A DNA stretch of 64,000 bases from JAVXTH01 sp036641395. GTDB taxonomy: Bacteria; Bacillota_I; Bacilli_A; Erysipelotrichales; Erysipelotrichaceae. A model generated the notes under the pieces. That model was not told the DNA's origin, did no database searches, and worked only from the letters and a program-made list of their open reading frames with translations. Where the stretch lies: assembly GCA_036641395.1 (NCBI GenBank), contig JAVWEY010000001.1, forward strand, positions 1-64,000, read 5' to 3'. The position numbers and the translations under genes were made by a program. Shown one piece after another: positions 50,147 to 59,976 of this stretch; within the stretch, counting starts at the first letter, position 1; each line of letters starts with the position of its first letter.

Positions 50147-51304
50147 CTATTTATTTTTATAAATACGTGGCACTCGTGCCCCAATCCAACATGCAGTTTC
50201 ATTGTTGATGGTTTCTGCTTTTCTTGATAATTCATCCATTGTTAATACTTTTCCTGAATCTTCACCAAATAAAGTAACAATATCCCCTTCATGAACATCT
50301 TCAATATCACTAACATCAATGATCATTTGATCCATGCATATATTACCAATAATAGGAGCATATTGCCCATGTACTAGAACTCTAGCATTCTTGTTTGATA
50401 CAAATCGAGGATAACCATCCGCATAACCAATCGTGATTGTCGCAATCCGTCTTTTTTCATTACTTCGATAATTTCGACCATAACTAACACTGGTATGTTC
50501 CATAATATCTTTCACCAACGATACATTTGCTTTTAATTGCATAATTGGATATAAATCGATTGGATATTTAAGAAGTGTATCATCACGTTGACTTAAGCCT
50601 AACAATAAAATACCAGGACGAACATAATCAAATTCTAATTCTGGATAATTAATAATTCCATAACTATTTTGAAGGTGCAACGTTCCAGGATCAATGCCTT
50701 GTTGTTTTAAGTCCTTAATAACACATATAAACTGATTCACTTGTTGATTTGTAAAATCAATATTTTCTTGATGTTCCACATCATCCGATACACTAAAATG
50801 CGAAAACATACCAATGCAATCGACTTTTTTTAAGTTGTAACAAGCAATGATTTCATCAATCTGATAATGTTCTTTCAAGGCAGGAATTCCAATTCTTTGC
50901 ATTCCTGTATCAACTTTTACATGAGCGCGAATCGAAGTATTATGCATTTCACAATAAGTTTCTATTTTTAATGCATAGTCATAAGAAACTAAAGTTTGAA
51001 TCACATTATATTCAACAAGATAGTGAAAATGTTCAATTGGTGTATAACCAAGAATTAATATTTCTTCTTTAATTCCAGCTAATCTAAGATTAATCGCTTC
51101 ATCAATACAAGAAACTCCAAAGAAATCAATTCCTTGTTCCTGTAATCTTTGGGCAATAACAATATCTCCTGCACCATAAGCATTTGCTTTAACAATTGCC
51201 ATAATTTTAGTTTTATTATGCAATGTTGTTTTTATTGACTCAATGTTCTTATCAAGACAATTTAAATCAATTTCAAGCCATGCTCTTGATTCACTCGTTA
51301 ACAT
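50147..51304 (-). CDS. alr: Alanine racemase-family enzyme with VanT (serine racemase) active-site feature
   Basis: A 385-aa PLP racemase. The PLP lysine is K39 in AIVKANAYGAG; the catalytic tyrosine lies in IGYADGYPRF. In ordinary Alr the C-terminal stretch is INYEVPC...RVPR, with Tyr354 beside the substrate. Here it reads INNETACWIGARVPR, so Asn replaces that Tyr, the change known from VanT serine racemases. D-Ala and D-Ser production are both plausible. The ATG at 51304 is preceded by GAGAGGG; an earlier GTG is too close. It lies between a Van-type ligase gene and a VanT-N-like gene. Confidence 0.92.
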   Translation of the reverse strand: MLTSESRAWLEIDLNCLDKNIESIKTTLHNKTKIMAIVKANAYGAGDIVIAQRLQEQGIDFFGVSCIDEAINLRLAGIKEEILILGYTPIEHFHYLVEYNVIQTLVSYDYALKIETYCEMHNTSIRAHVKVDTGMQRIGIPALKEHYQIDEIIACYNLKKVDCIGMFSHFSVSDDVEHQENIDFTNQQVNQFICVIKDLKQQGIDPGTLHLQNSYGIINYPELEFDYVRPGILLLGLSQRDDTLLKYPIDLYPIMQLKANVSLVKDIMEHTSVSYGRNYRSNEKRRIATITIGYADGYPRFVSNKNARVLVHGQYAPIIGNICMDQMIIDVSDIEDVHEGDIVTLFGEDSGKVLTMDELSRKAETINNETACWIGARVPRIYKNK

Positions 51305-51320
51305 TGGTTCCACACCCTCT

Positions 51321-52379
51321 CTATTTTTGAAATGCTAAATCAACTAGATGATTAATAAGTTGTTTAAAATCAACACCAATATCTTTCATCATCGATGGAT
51401 AACGACTTGTTGCCGTAAATCCAGGAATGGTATTAACTTCATTTAAAATAACGTGATCATCCACAACAAACATATCCACACGTGTCATTCCCATACAGTC
51501 TAAGGCAATGTATGAATTTCTAGCCATTGCTTTTGCTTCTTTCGTTAGTTTTTCACTGATCCGTGCTGGGCAATGAATTTGTGAATTAACAAGCTCATAT
51601 TTACCTTCATAATCAAAGAAAGCTGCACTTGTTTCAACTTCATCACAACTACCAATGGTTAATTCTTCATTTCCGCTTACTGCGCAACCAATTTCAAATC
51701 CTTTAATCGTTGTTTCCAAGATAACTTTACGATCATGAGCAAAGGCCATTTGTAAACTAGCTTTAAATTCTTCTTCATTATTAGCCATTGAAATTCCAAA
51801 AGAACTACCTGCACAGGCTGGCTTTACAAAAATTGGTAAACCTAATTTAGCCTTTGCTTGTTCATATTCCTTTTTATAATCTAAATGACTTGTTTTCTTA
51901 ATACAAATATAAGGAGCCATTGAAATACCTGCACGCTCACATACAATATGGGTAATCTCTTTATCCATAGAAATGGCACTTGACATTGTTCCACATCCAA
52001 CATAAGGAATTCCACTCATTTCAAAGATACCTTGAATTGTTCCATCTTCGCCATTTTTTCCATGAAGAACTGGGAAAATACAATCAATTTCCATTTTCTC
52101 ATAATGGCCATCTTCAAATAACTTCACAAAGCCTTTATCTTTAGGCGAAGGAGATAGAATCATTTCAACACAACCAGGATGTTTTAACCAAGTGTCATGT
52201 TCAATGCTTTCAATATCGCCTGGATAGTAATACCAATTACCCAATACATCAATACCAACAAAAATCATTTCAAAACGATCCGTATCAACATTACGAATTA
52301 AAGATCCTGCCGAATGAAGTGAAACTGGATATTCACTTGATTTACCACCAAAAATAATTGCTAACTTAGTTTTATTCAT
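51321..52379 (-). CDS. ddl: D-alanine--D-X ligase of the VanC/VanG (D-Ala-D-Ser) type
   Basis: A 352-aa ATP-grasp ligase. HGKNGEDGTIQG (about 106-117), the ATP loop KPACAGSSFGIS (about 186-197) and NEVNTIPGFT (313-322) are standard. The specificity regions are Van-like: the omega loop reads FFDYEGKY (254-261) with Phe255 where Ddl has Tyr, and SRYPSMM (325-331) gives Arg326. VanC2 uses Phe250 and Arg322 for D-Ser, as I recall. It overlaps murF by 8 bp. D-Ala-D-Ser specificity is inferred; D-Ala-D-Ala remains possible. Confidence 0.9.
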   Translation of the reverse strand: MNKTKLAIIFGGKSSEYPVSLHSAGSLIRNVDTDRFEMIFVGIDVLGNWYYYPGDIESIEHDTWLKHPGCVEMILSPSPKDKGFVKLFEDGHYEKMEIDCIFPVLHGKNGEDGTIQGIFEMSGIPYVGCGTMSSAISMDKEITHIVCERAGISMAPYICIKKTSHLDYKKEYEQAKAKLGLPIFVKPACAGSSFGISMANNEEEFKASLQMAFAHDRKVILETTIKGFEIGCAVSGNEELTIGSCDEVETSAAFFDYEGKYELVNSQIHCPARISEKLTKEAKAMARNSYIALDCMGMTRVDMFVVDDHVILNEVNTIPGFTATSRYPSMMKDIGVDFKQLINHLVDLAFQK

Positions 52380-53775
52380 ACGTTACTCCTTCATCAATAT
52401 TTTCTAATTCACTCACTAAAACATCTAACTTCATTGCCCTACTTCCCTTTACTAGAATCATACAATCGTGATCTAAGAAAGGTTTCAAATAATTAAGTAA
52501 ATTATCTCTTGTTTCAAAGTGTTCAATGTGGGCTAATGGTAAAGCATCACGAGCCCCTTGGGCAATGTAGCGTGCTAAATCCCCAATCGTAAGTACTTCA
52601 TCAATTTGATAATGACCCATATCTTTTCCACTACGATAATGGATTAAATCAGTATCACTTCCTAAATCTAACATATCTCCAACAACTACAATTTTATAAG
52701 GAGATTTAAACTGTTCAAAGGTATCAAGGGCTGCATGTAAACTTTGTGGATTTGATTTATAAGAATCATTTAAGATACGGCAATGTTTGATTTCTACTAA
52801 TTCATTGCGAAGTCCGGTTACTTCAATATTCTTTAAACCTTCTTTTATTTCTTCATCACTACAACCAAGTGCATGAGCACAAATCCATGCAGCTAAAGCA
52901 TTCAAGGCATTATGATAGCCAAACATATTTAAACGTATCTTATCTTCACGATTATTGAAAGCAAACGATAAACCAGTATCATCTTGATTCACATAACTTA
53001 ACCAATAATCATCAACCTCAGAATTTTTACCAAAGCTAATTAACTGCATTGATAAATCAATATCAACTTGATTCATTGCATCGCTTAAGAGTGGTTGATC
53101 TCCATCATAAATTAATAAGCCACCTTTAATAAGTCCTTCTAATATTTCTAATTTCGCTAATGCGATATTTTCAATCGAACCAAGATTTTCCTTATGTGCA
53201 TCACCAACATTCGTAATAATCGCAATATCTGGTTCTGCCATTTTACTAAGTGTTTGTAGTTCAAAAAACTGTTCCATACCCATTTCAATTACCGCTACCT
53301 GACATTCTTCGCTTAAAGATAATAAAGTCAAAGGAGCACCAATTTCATTATTAAAATTACCTAATGTTTTTTGAGTAATGTAATGCTTCGATAACATTGC
53401 CGCAAGAATATCTTTAGTACTTGTTTTTCCATTACTACCTGTAATTCCCACTACTTTGCACGATAATTGTAATCGATAGGCATGAGCCAATGCTTGAAGG
53501 GCTAAGGTCGTATCTTCAACAATAATAAAGGGGAAATCAACGTCTGGTACTTTATGATTTTTATCCCATAAGCAAGCGACAGCACCTGCCTCGATTGCTT
53601 TATTAATAAACTTATGACCATCAAAGGTTTTCCCTACAATCGGTACATATAAATTCCCACTTACTAAAGTACGTGTATCAATACTAACTCCATGAATCAT
53701 TTCATTTGAATATTTTGAATCAATATTTTCACTATCTAACATTTTAATAATGGATGCTATGTTTCGATTAATCAT
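52372..53775 (-). CDS. murF: UDP-N-acetylmuramoyl-tripeptide--D-alanyl-D-X ligase MurF
   Basis: A 467-aa Mur ligase that adds the terminal D-dipeptide to the UDP-MurNAc-tripeptide. Uridine-binding N-domain (about 1-90, GVSIDTRTLVSGNLYV), ATP motif GITGSNGKTSTKD (about 112-124), EMGMEQFFEL and C-domain with LNDSYKSNPQSL. First gene of the operon; an extended -10 TGGTATAAT lies at 53814-53819 on the minus strand with a poor -35. Pairing with ddl matches the ddl-murF pair of Bacillus. Confidence 0.96.
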   Translation of the reverse strand: MINRNIASIIKMLDSENIDSKYSNEMIHGVSIDTRTLVSGNLYVPIVGKTFDGHKFINKAIEAGAVACLWDKNHKVPDVDFPFIIVEDTTLALQALAHAYRLQLSCKVVGITGSNGKTSTKDILAAMLSKHYITQKTLGNFNNEIGAPLTLLSLSEECQVAVIEMGMEQFFELQTLSKMAEPDIAIITNVGDAHKENLGSIENIALAKLEILEGLIKGGLLIYDGDQPLLSDAMNQVDIDLSMQLISFGKNSEVDDYWLSYVNQDDTGLSFAFNNREDKIRLNMFGYHNALNALAAWICAHALGCSDEEIKEGLKNIEVTGLRNELVEIKHCRILNDSYKSNPQSLHAALDTFEQFKSPYKIVVVGDMLDLGSDTDLIHYRSGKDMGHYQIDEVLTIGDLARYIAQGARDALPLAHIEHFETRDNLLNYLKPFLDHDCMILVKGSRAMKLDVLVSELENIDEGVTYE

Positions 53776-53873
53776 AATAATGTTTCCTCTTCTTTATATT
53801 TTATAACTCATATATTATACCACAACCTATTTATCATATCTCACTAAAATTCATAAAAAAGCGTTGAATTGAA

Positions 53874-53902
53874 TTGCATCTTTAAATAAAAACAAGCATA
53901 AT
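53874..53902 (+). promoter_or_regulatory. Sigma-A promoter of the RluA-family gene
   Basis: TTGCAT, 17 bases and CATAAT, 22 bases before the ATG. Confidence 0.68.
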
Positions 53903-53924
53903 TAAAGATAAGCGAGGTACTAAA

Positions 53925-54824
53925 ATGAAATATCAAATAAAAGATCGAACTATATTAATTACAATTCCCCAAAGTTATGATGGTAAAACACTAATGTCTT
54001 TCTTAGAAACCTATCTTCCAAGTAAGAAAGCGATTCATTTATTATTTCAAAATCATGAAATTTCATTAAATGAACAGTATCCTAATCGAAGTACCATATT
54101 ACATGTCTTTGATGAACTTTCGCTTTTAGCCTTTCAGGATCATCTAGATAGCCCAATTGAAAAAATCTTACCAGAAATATGTTATGAAGATGATTTCTTC
54201 TTAGCCGTAGCTAAACCTAGTCCCCTCTTAATATACTCTTTAAATCAAGAAACTAAACATACCTTAAGTAATCAAGTTGCTTATTATTACCAAACTCAAA
54301 ATAAAGATATTGGCGTACGTCCACTTCATCGCTTAGATGTTGATACAAGCGGTTTGCTCCTATATAGTAAATGTTCCTTATTCCAACCATATTTTGATCA
54401 AATGATGAGTGAAAAAAAGATTCGTCGTACTTATATTGCGATCGTTGAAGGTTGTATGACTTTAAATCAAAAAGGAAGTATTAATTCTCCAATTGCACGC
54501 GATCGTCATGATTCTAAAAAAATGCGTATATCAAAAAGTGGAAAACCCTCAAAAACTAACTTTCAAGTGTTAAAAGTTGACCAAAAACATCAATATAGTG
54601 TATGCAAACTTCAACTAGAAACGGGTCGTACTCATCAAATACGGGTTCATTTAGCATCCATTCATCATCCAATTTTAGGGGATGCATTATATGGAAGTAA
54701 AAAACCTTTTGAAACACTTGCCCTACATGCTCTTCAATTAGATTTTATTCATCCTTTTCTTGAAGAAAAGATTATAATTACCTGTAATTTACCAGAAGTT
54801 ATGAAAGACTATGTGAAAGGATAA
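53925..54824 (+). CDS. Pseudouridine synthase, RluA family
   Basis: A 299-aa synthase. The catalytic motif PLHRLDVDTSGLLLYSK (about 139-155) and ETGRTHQIRVHL are clear. The first 75 residues replace a canonical S4 domain and only loosely resemble it. Its RNA target is unknown. It is monocistronic, with its own promoter and terminator, and is a second RluA/RluD paralogue beside the one at 33.5 kb. Confidence 0.9.
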   Translation: MKYQIKDRTILITIPQSYDGKTLMSFLETYLPSKKAIHLLFQNHEISLNEQYPNRSTILHVFDELSLLAFQDHLDSPIEKILPEICYEDDFFLAVAKPSPLLIYSLNQETKHTLSNQVAYYYQTQNKDIGVRPLHRLDVDTSGLLLYSKCSLFQPYFDQMMSEKKIRRTYIAIVEGCMTLNQKGSINSPIARDRHDSKKMRISKSGKPSKTNFQVLKVDQKHQYSVCKLQLETGRTHQIRVHLASIHHPILGDALYGSKKPFETLALHALQLDFIHPFLEEKIIITCNLPEVMKDYVKG

Positions 54825-54842
54825 GCGTGCTTATCCTTTTTT
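54816..54842 (+). terminator. Terminator of the RluA-family gene
   Basis: AAAGGATAAGC and GCTTATCCTTT form an 11-bp stem across the stop codon, followed by T residues. On the opposite strand it overlaps the last codons of the GGDEF-EAL gene. Confidence 0.9.
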
Positions 54843-57776
54843 CATATGAGTAATCAAAGATATTACTTCAGGATTAATATCTTTACATTCAAAGTTTGGT
54901 TCACCAATTAAGAATCCTTGTCCATAATCAATTCCTAATTCACATAGTTTTATAAATTCATTCTTTGTTTCAATTCCTTCTCCAATGACTTTAATATTTT
55001 GTGAATGACAATATGAAATAATATTAGCCACTAGTTTTTGACGACCTAAATCATTATCTAAATTTCGAATAATTGACATATCAATCTTCACAAATTGAAG
55101 TGGATAAGTAAGTAAAGTTAATTCTCCATTATGACCGGTACCATAATCATCCATTGCCATTTGAGCATGCCATTCTTTTATTATTTCAATTTTAGCTAAC
55201 ATTGCATCTTTACTAATTTCATCGTTTTCAGTAATTTCCATAACAATTTGATTTAGAAAAGATTCTTTACCTTTCACAATATTATCAATATCTTTTCTAG
55301 ATAAAATATAATTAGGCACTGAATTAATAAATAATTTACAATTAGGTTTATTAGCTAATACATCATCAAATAAAGCAATTGCTTTCTTCCATGTTAATTG
55401 TTCTAATTGATATAACTTAGATTGTGCCTTTGCAATTCTTATAATTTCCATTGGACTCTTAAAATAATCAATTTGTGATCTCATTAAAGCTTCATATCCA
55501 TAAATCAAACCATTTTTCATATTAATAATAGGTTGTAAAGCAAATTGAATCTTTTCTTCTTTAAATAAACGATTTAATATTTCTACACCTTCAAATAAAT
55601 AAGATTCTTCTTGATATATTTCTTTATTAAACTCAACAAAATGACCTTTAATTGTATTTTTAGCTTTATACATTGCAAAATCACTATACTTAGCTAATTC
55701 ATCATAATTTGTTGAATCTAACGGATACCATGATAGTCCCATCGAAACTTTTACTTTAAAAGTCTCACCACCAGGTAAATAGATAAAAGCATCGTTCATC
55801 AATTTATATTGTTGATTAATAATTTGTATAATATCTTCTTTACAATCAAAGCCATATAAGAAGACATAGAATTCATCCCCACTCATACGTGCAACAAGTG
55901 CATTATACTTCTTAAACAAAGCTAATGACTTCCCTGCACGTTGTAAATAATCATCTCCATAGTCATGACCATAGGTATCATTCACATATTTTAAATTATC
56001 TAAATCCCACATCAATAAAGCTCCAATTTTCAAATCACTAGATTTAAGTAAATCTTTCATTGCATTCACAAATGCACGACGATTAGTTAAACCAGTCAAA
56101 ACATCATGATCACGTTCATATAAAAGTTTACTACGTTCTTTCATTTCATTGCTAACATCAAGCAATACACCATAATAGCGATTACCATCTTGACCTTTAC
56201 GAATTCGTATCCATTTCTTTCGATACGATGTGATTTGAATACAGAAAACATCTTCCTGATCAATAACTTGATGACGACTTGCTTTATCCATAATTTCATC
56301 AAAAATATTAATATCTAAATAATTACCAGTATTTTGAGGATATTGTAAGATAGTGAAGAACTGGTTCGTACAATAAACCTTTTGATCTCCAATAACGTAT
56401 TCAAATGCTCCAATCGATTCACCAGACAAATCGATAATCTGAGAAAAACGCGATGCCGATTTTGCTACTGATTTTGATAAATGAAGAATTGAATTTGCTA
56501 GATTATCAATTTCATCAATATTTGTTTTCTGTAATGTAATTCTCTGATCTGGATTACTGTGATTTACTTGTTCAACTAATTTTGTAATTGGCTTCGCAAT
56601 TCTTTGAGCCATTAGTAACAAACCTATAATTGCCGCAAAACAACTTAAAACTAAAGTTATTCCTAATAAAGTCATAATCTTTGAACTAAAAGTAAACAAA
56701 GATCGATTGGTAGCCATACCAATCAAATACCATGTTTCATCCGCAAAAGGAGAATTATCTGAGTATAAATTTAAAGTTTCACTACTTGCATAAACATCAT
56801 TTGATGTATTGTCCTTTGTTTTTACTTGATATGTATTTGAATCTACATTTTTATTCTTTAATTTACATATGCCATCTTTTTGAACATAGCTGCGATAGGT
56901 ATCTCCATTATTCAAGATTTCACTACACGTATTATCTTGTTTAACCTCTACATAATAACTACCACTATGATCTTCAACTAATTCATCAAAAGGTAAAAAT
57001 GATGTAATATAATCGAGTTTTAATGATATTCCATATATTCCATAACTTATTCCGTTGTCATCAACAATTGGAACTGAATAAGTAATCACATCTTTTGTTT
57101 GTGATGTTAATTTAAAAGGTTTAGAGAAATAACCAACATTTATTGGCGATAAAGTAGGATTATTATGTAATGTTTCTAATGGTTTTTTATAAAAATCCTT
57201 GTTTCTTGTATCACTTGAAAACTTTGATCCCCATGATTGAGCCATACCAATTCCTTGTTCCTTAACTAAGGTACTAGGTGCAATTTGATATAACAAATCA
57301 CTATTATCACTAATAATCGTATTAGGATCTCCATCACTGATATAAATACCTGGAATCTCTTGAGAACCATTAGTTTGATCTAATAATAGAAAAGCCCCCG
57401 TTGCTTCACTATAGCGAAGCATCTGTTGTAAATCTTGATTACATTGAATAAGAATTTCATCAATTCTTCGATTATTTAATGTATTAAGGGAAGCTCCATA
57501 CGTTTCTAAATAATCTTGTATTTTATTAGAAAATATTTGTTCATAATTATCAATATTTGACCAGCGTTGAACCATTTGATTTTCTAAATAATTCTTACGA
57601 TTTGCCACTTGGTCACTTAAAGAATCTAAGCGATTATTCTGTAATTGATCAAATACTCCTCCATAAATAATAGCAGCGAAAAAAATGATTGCTTGAAGAA
57701 TTAAGGCTGCAACACTTGGCAATAGTATTTTATAAATAATTGATTTTTTTGGTAGTGCTCTATATTTCATGCTCAT
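54831..57776 (-). CDS. Cache-HAMP-PAS-GGDEF-EAL cyclic di-GMP protein
   Basis: A 981-aa membrane receptor. Helix about 17-38, extracellular double-Cache-like domain (about 40-360), helix about 372-393, HAMP, PAS (about 445-555), GGDEF (about 560-720) and EAL (about 730-978). The cyclase signature is SGDEF (first Gly to Ser), with intact DLDNLKYVNDTYGH; no RxxD inhibitory site precedes it. The EAL part looks active: YEALMRS, MEITEND, DDYGTGHN, KIDMS and GEGIET. Phosphodiesterase output is therefore likely, with cyclase activity uncertain. It shares ATGA with the upstream binding-protein gene. Confidence 0.9.
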   Translation of the reverse strand: MSMKYRALPKKSIIYKILLPSVAALILQAIIFFAAIIYGGVFDQLQNNRLDSLSDQVANRKNYLENQMVQRWSNIDNYEQIFSNKIQDYLETYGASLNTLNNRRIDEILIQCNQDLQQMLRYSEATGAFLLLDQTNGSQEIPGIYISDGDPNTIISDNSDLLYQIAPSTLVKEQGIGMAQSWGSKFSSDTRNKDFYKKPLETLHNNPTLSPINVGYFSKPFKLTSQTKDVITYSVPIVDDNGISYGIYGISLKLDYITSFLPFDELVEDHSGSYYVEVKQDNTCSEILNNGDTYRSYVQKDGICKLKNKNVDSNTYQVKTKDNTSNDVYASSETLNLYSDNSPFADETWYLIGMATNRSLFTFSSKIMTLLGITLVLSCFAAIIGLLLMAQRIAKPITKLVEQVNHSNPDQRITLQKTNIDEIDNLANSILHLSKSVAKSASRFSQIIDLSGESIGAFEYVIGDQKVYCTNQFFTILQYPQNTGNYLDINIFDEIMDKASRHQVIDQEDVFCIQITSYRKKWIRIRKGQDGNRYYGVLLDVSNEMKERSKLLYERDHDVLTGLTNRRAFVNAMKDLLKSSDLKIGALLMWDLDNLKYVNDTYGHDYGDDYLQRAGKSLALFKKYNALVARMSGDEFYVFLYGFDCKEDIIQIINQQYKLMNDAFIYLPGGETFKVKVSMGLSWYPLDSTNYDELAKYSDFAMYKAKNTIKGHFVEFNKEIYQEESYLFEGVEILNRLFKEEKIQFALQPIINMKNGLIYGYEALMRSQIDYFKSPMEIIRIAKAQSKLYQLEQLTWKKAIALFDDVLANKPNCKLFINSVPNYILSRKDIDNIVKGKESFLNQIVMEITENDEISKDAMLAKIEIIKEWHAQMAMDDYGTGHNGELTLLTYPLQFVKIDMSIIRNLDNDLGRQKLVANIISYCHSQNIKVIGEGIETKNEFIKLCELGIDYGQGFLIGEPNFECKDINPEVISLITHMKKG

Positions 57777-59209
57777 TGAATACATTCCTTTAATTGTGTT
57801 TCAAATTCATTAAACCATTTATTAAAATGATCCTCCTTACGATAATCAACTAATATTTCATCAAGACTTTCCCCTTTATCAAGTCGAGAAACAACAATTG
57901 CACGATCTTCTTTTGCTTTATTAGGCATTGATGTTTCTAATATTTTACGTAGTTCAAAACTATGATCAAAGGCATCATTCACAAATGCTTTATTTTGTGC
58001 AAATTGTTTTATTGTTTGCGTATTCCCAGCAACTACATTACGATTATATTCGCCATCTAGTTTCTTTACCATTGATTGATAATTCTTCTCATTCGTCGTT
58101 TCTTTACTAACTGGTACATATCCTGAATCAATTGAAAACTCTAAATTACGTTTTGCTTGGGTAAACCATTTTAGAAAGAGCGTAGCTGCATATTCTTGCT
58201 TCTTATTTGATTTAGCTACCATCATCCCAGCACCTTGTTGAATCACTATCTTTTCCCCATCCGTAAATTGAGGAGCATTTAAGAAAATACTTTCTATTGA
58301 ATGCGTTTGGGTATCATCAATCGTAACTTCTTTTGGGAAATAACTAGCAGAACTACTTGAACCAACATAACTTAAAATATCGCCCGTCTTCGCATCATCA
58401 CTTGCAAATTTACCTTCACTTAAAAAATATCCACTTACATAAGGCATATAATAATGATCCCATAATTTTTTAATAATCTTTTTATCAAGGGTAACCTTAG
58501 CTTTTCCATTTTCAATTGAAAATAAATGCGAATCTAACTGTTCACTGCCAACATACATATAATTCGCAAAGGCATCTCTTCCAAAAAAAGCAGATCCGTC
58601 GTTTAAAGTCGCCGTAAGATCATCTGTGTATTCATAATAACGCTTAGCAACTTTTAGTAAACCTTCCCATGTCGATAGTTCTCTTAAAGTTGAATTGGTT
58701 GCTTTCGCAAATGGTAACCAATCGGTTTTATTCAACATTAATAATTCGCTACATTTACTTGTTGGAAAGATTAAAAGTTGCTTATCAAACATTCCTTCTT
58801 TTATAAAATCTTCATTATAATAATCAAGTTCTTTTTCACTTAAATATTTTTTTAAATCAACGGCTGCATTTTTTTTATTAACATCATAACCTAAATCACG
58901 ATAAGCACTAAAAATATCAGGCATTTTCTTCGCGCCTTCTTCTTTATTCAAAGAAGCCATTACTTGGCTACCAACTTCATTAATACTACCTAAAGAACTT
59001 GCGGTAACTTTAATTCCCTCTTTAAGTCCAACACTTTCATTAAAGGATTGTACCATGCCATTAAATTTATTATTCTGCGTACCATTATAATAATGCCAAA
59101 TACTTATCTCTACCGGTTTATCTGGATTTAGTCCATAATCCTCCTGATTATTTGAACATCCACTTAAGATTAAAATACAAACAATGATTAAACTAATTAT
59201 TTTTTTCAT
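57773..59209 (-). CDS. Extracellular solute-binding lipoprotein (sugar ABC type), orphan
   Basis: A 478-aa family 1-type binding protein: signal peptide with lipobox ILSGC (about Cys18), then ISIWHYYNGTQNNKFN, LGLNP-like N-terminal features and a late FLKWFTQ segment typical of carbohydrate-binding proteins. No permease or ATPase is nearby. Its stop overlaps the start of the cache-GGDEF-EAL gene, so a role as ligand-presenting partner of that receptor is likely. The ATG at 59209 follows AAGGTG. Confidence 0.88.
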   Translation of the reverse strand: MKKIISLIIVCILILSGCSNNQEDYGLNPDKPVEISIWHYYNGTQNNKFNGMVQSFNESVGLKEGIKVTASSLGSINEVGSQVMASLNKEEGAKKMPDIFSAYRDLGYDVNKKNAAVDLKKYLSEKELDYYNEDFIKEGMFDKQLLIFPTSKCSELLMLNKTDWLPFAKATNSTLRELSTWEGLLKVAKRYYEYTDDLTATLNDGSAFFGRDAFANYMYVGSEQLDSHLFSIENGKAKVTLDKKIIKKLWDHYYMPYVSGYFLSEGKFASDDAKTGDILSYVGSSSSASYFPKEVTIDDTQTHSIESIFLNAPQFTDGEKIVIQQGAGMMVAKSNKKQEYAATLFLKWFTQAKRNLEFSIDSGYVPVSKETTNEKNYQSMVKKLDGEYNRNVVAGNTQTIKQFAQNKAFVNDAFDHSFELRKILETSMPNKAKEDRAIVVSRLDKGESLDEILVDYRKEDHFNKWFNEFETQLKECIQ

Positions 59210-59304
59210 ATTATTCACCTTCACATGTTTTTATTATAAAGCAATTTGTATAAAATAACTACCATGCTTTTATCAACTTAAGTAAAAAAATATTATAAAA
59301 TGTA

Positions 59305-59333
59305 ATTAAAAAGACAATCTACAATCGATTGTC
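59305..59333 (-). terminator. Terminator of the 59342-60978 transcript
   Basis: GACAATC, 7-base loop, GATTGTC, then T residues on the minus strand. Confidence 0.85.
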
Positions 59334-59341
59334 CTCATATT

Positions 59342-59959
59342 TTAAGAAATTAAAATCAGATCAGATGCATAAGGTAAAGTTTCAATCCACGCACATACCT
59401 GATGCCATTCCTTTAGTTTGTGGTTAGAGCGAGCATGATGAATATTAACTAAAGTTTCATAGTTCATTGTCACCGTTCTTAATTGAAGATAACTACTTGG
59501 TAATAATTGAATCATTGAATACCATACCTTTTTATCTTTTGTATCCAAATAAGTCAAACGTAATTTTTCTAGAACTTCAATGATTCCATCCAAACATAAA
59601 AGTGCTTCTTGATTCATTTCATCATGAGCAAAATCATCACGAGTAAAAGGTTTTGAATGAATTTTATGCATCGTTGAGGTTGAATTAGCAACCGTAGCAA
59701 CCTTATAAGTATCAAACTCTTTCCACCAATACATCGGTGCATTAAAATCAACGCAGACAATGATTTGACGAATAAATTTTCGATGATCACTTCCTGCATG
59801 TGCTAACCTTTTTGCTAGATCTAAATCATTTGGACCTAGGATATAGTTTCCATCTTGATCATAGGAACTATCTCCACGTGCCCAACTATTCATTGGGTTA
59901 CGGGCTCCACGCATTGCATTTTCAAAGTTCATAACACTCGTTTTTTCAATTTTAATCAT
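59342..59959 (-). CDS. Conserved protein of unknown function (205 aa)
   Basis: A soluble 205-aa protein with no signal peptide. Distinctive stretches are ARNPMNSWARGDS, AGSDHRKFIRQIIV, MYWWKEFDTYKVATVANS and STMHKIHSKPF, rich in His, Trp and Tyr, which suggests an enzyme. I have a vague memory of similar proteins in Clostridia and their phages, without assigned function. A remote ThyX-like relation came to mind but no ThyX signature is present. It follows the nucleoid-associated protein gene by 17 bp, so both share a transcript. Confidence 0.7.
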   Translation of the reverse strand: MIKIEKTSVMNFENAMRGARNPMNSWARGDSSYDQDGNYILGPNDLDLAKRLAHAGSDHRKFIRQIIVCVDFNAPMYWWKEFDTYKVATVANSTSTMHKIHSKPFTRDDFAHDEMNQEALLCLDGIIEVLEKLRLTYLDTKDKKVWYSMIQLLPSSYLQLRTVTMNYETLVNIHHARSNHKLKEWHQVCAWIETLPYASDLILIS

Positions 59960-59976
59960 CTTTTACCTCCCTTTCG

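Noticed and set aside
49079..53775. Acquired vancomycin-resistance cassette
   Set aside because: No VanRS, VanXY or mobile element, and base composition like the neighbours; it reads as a core wall operon.
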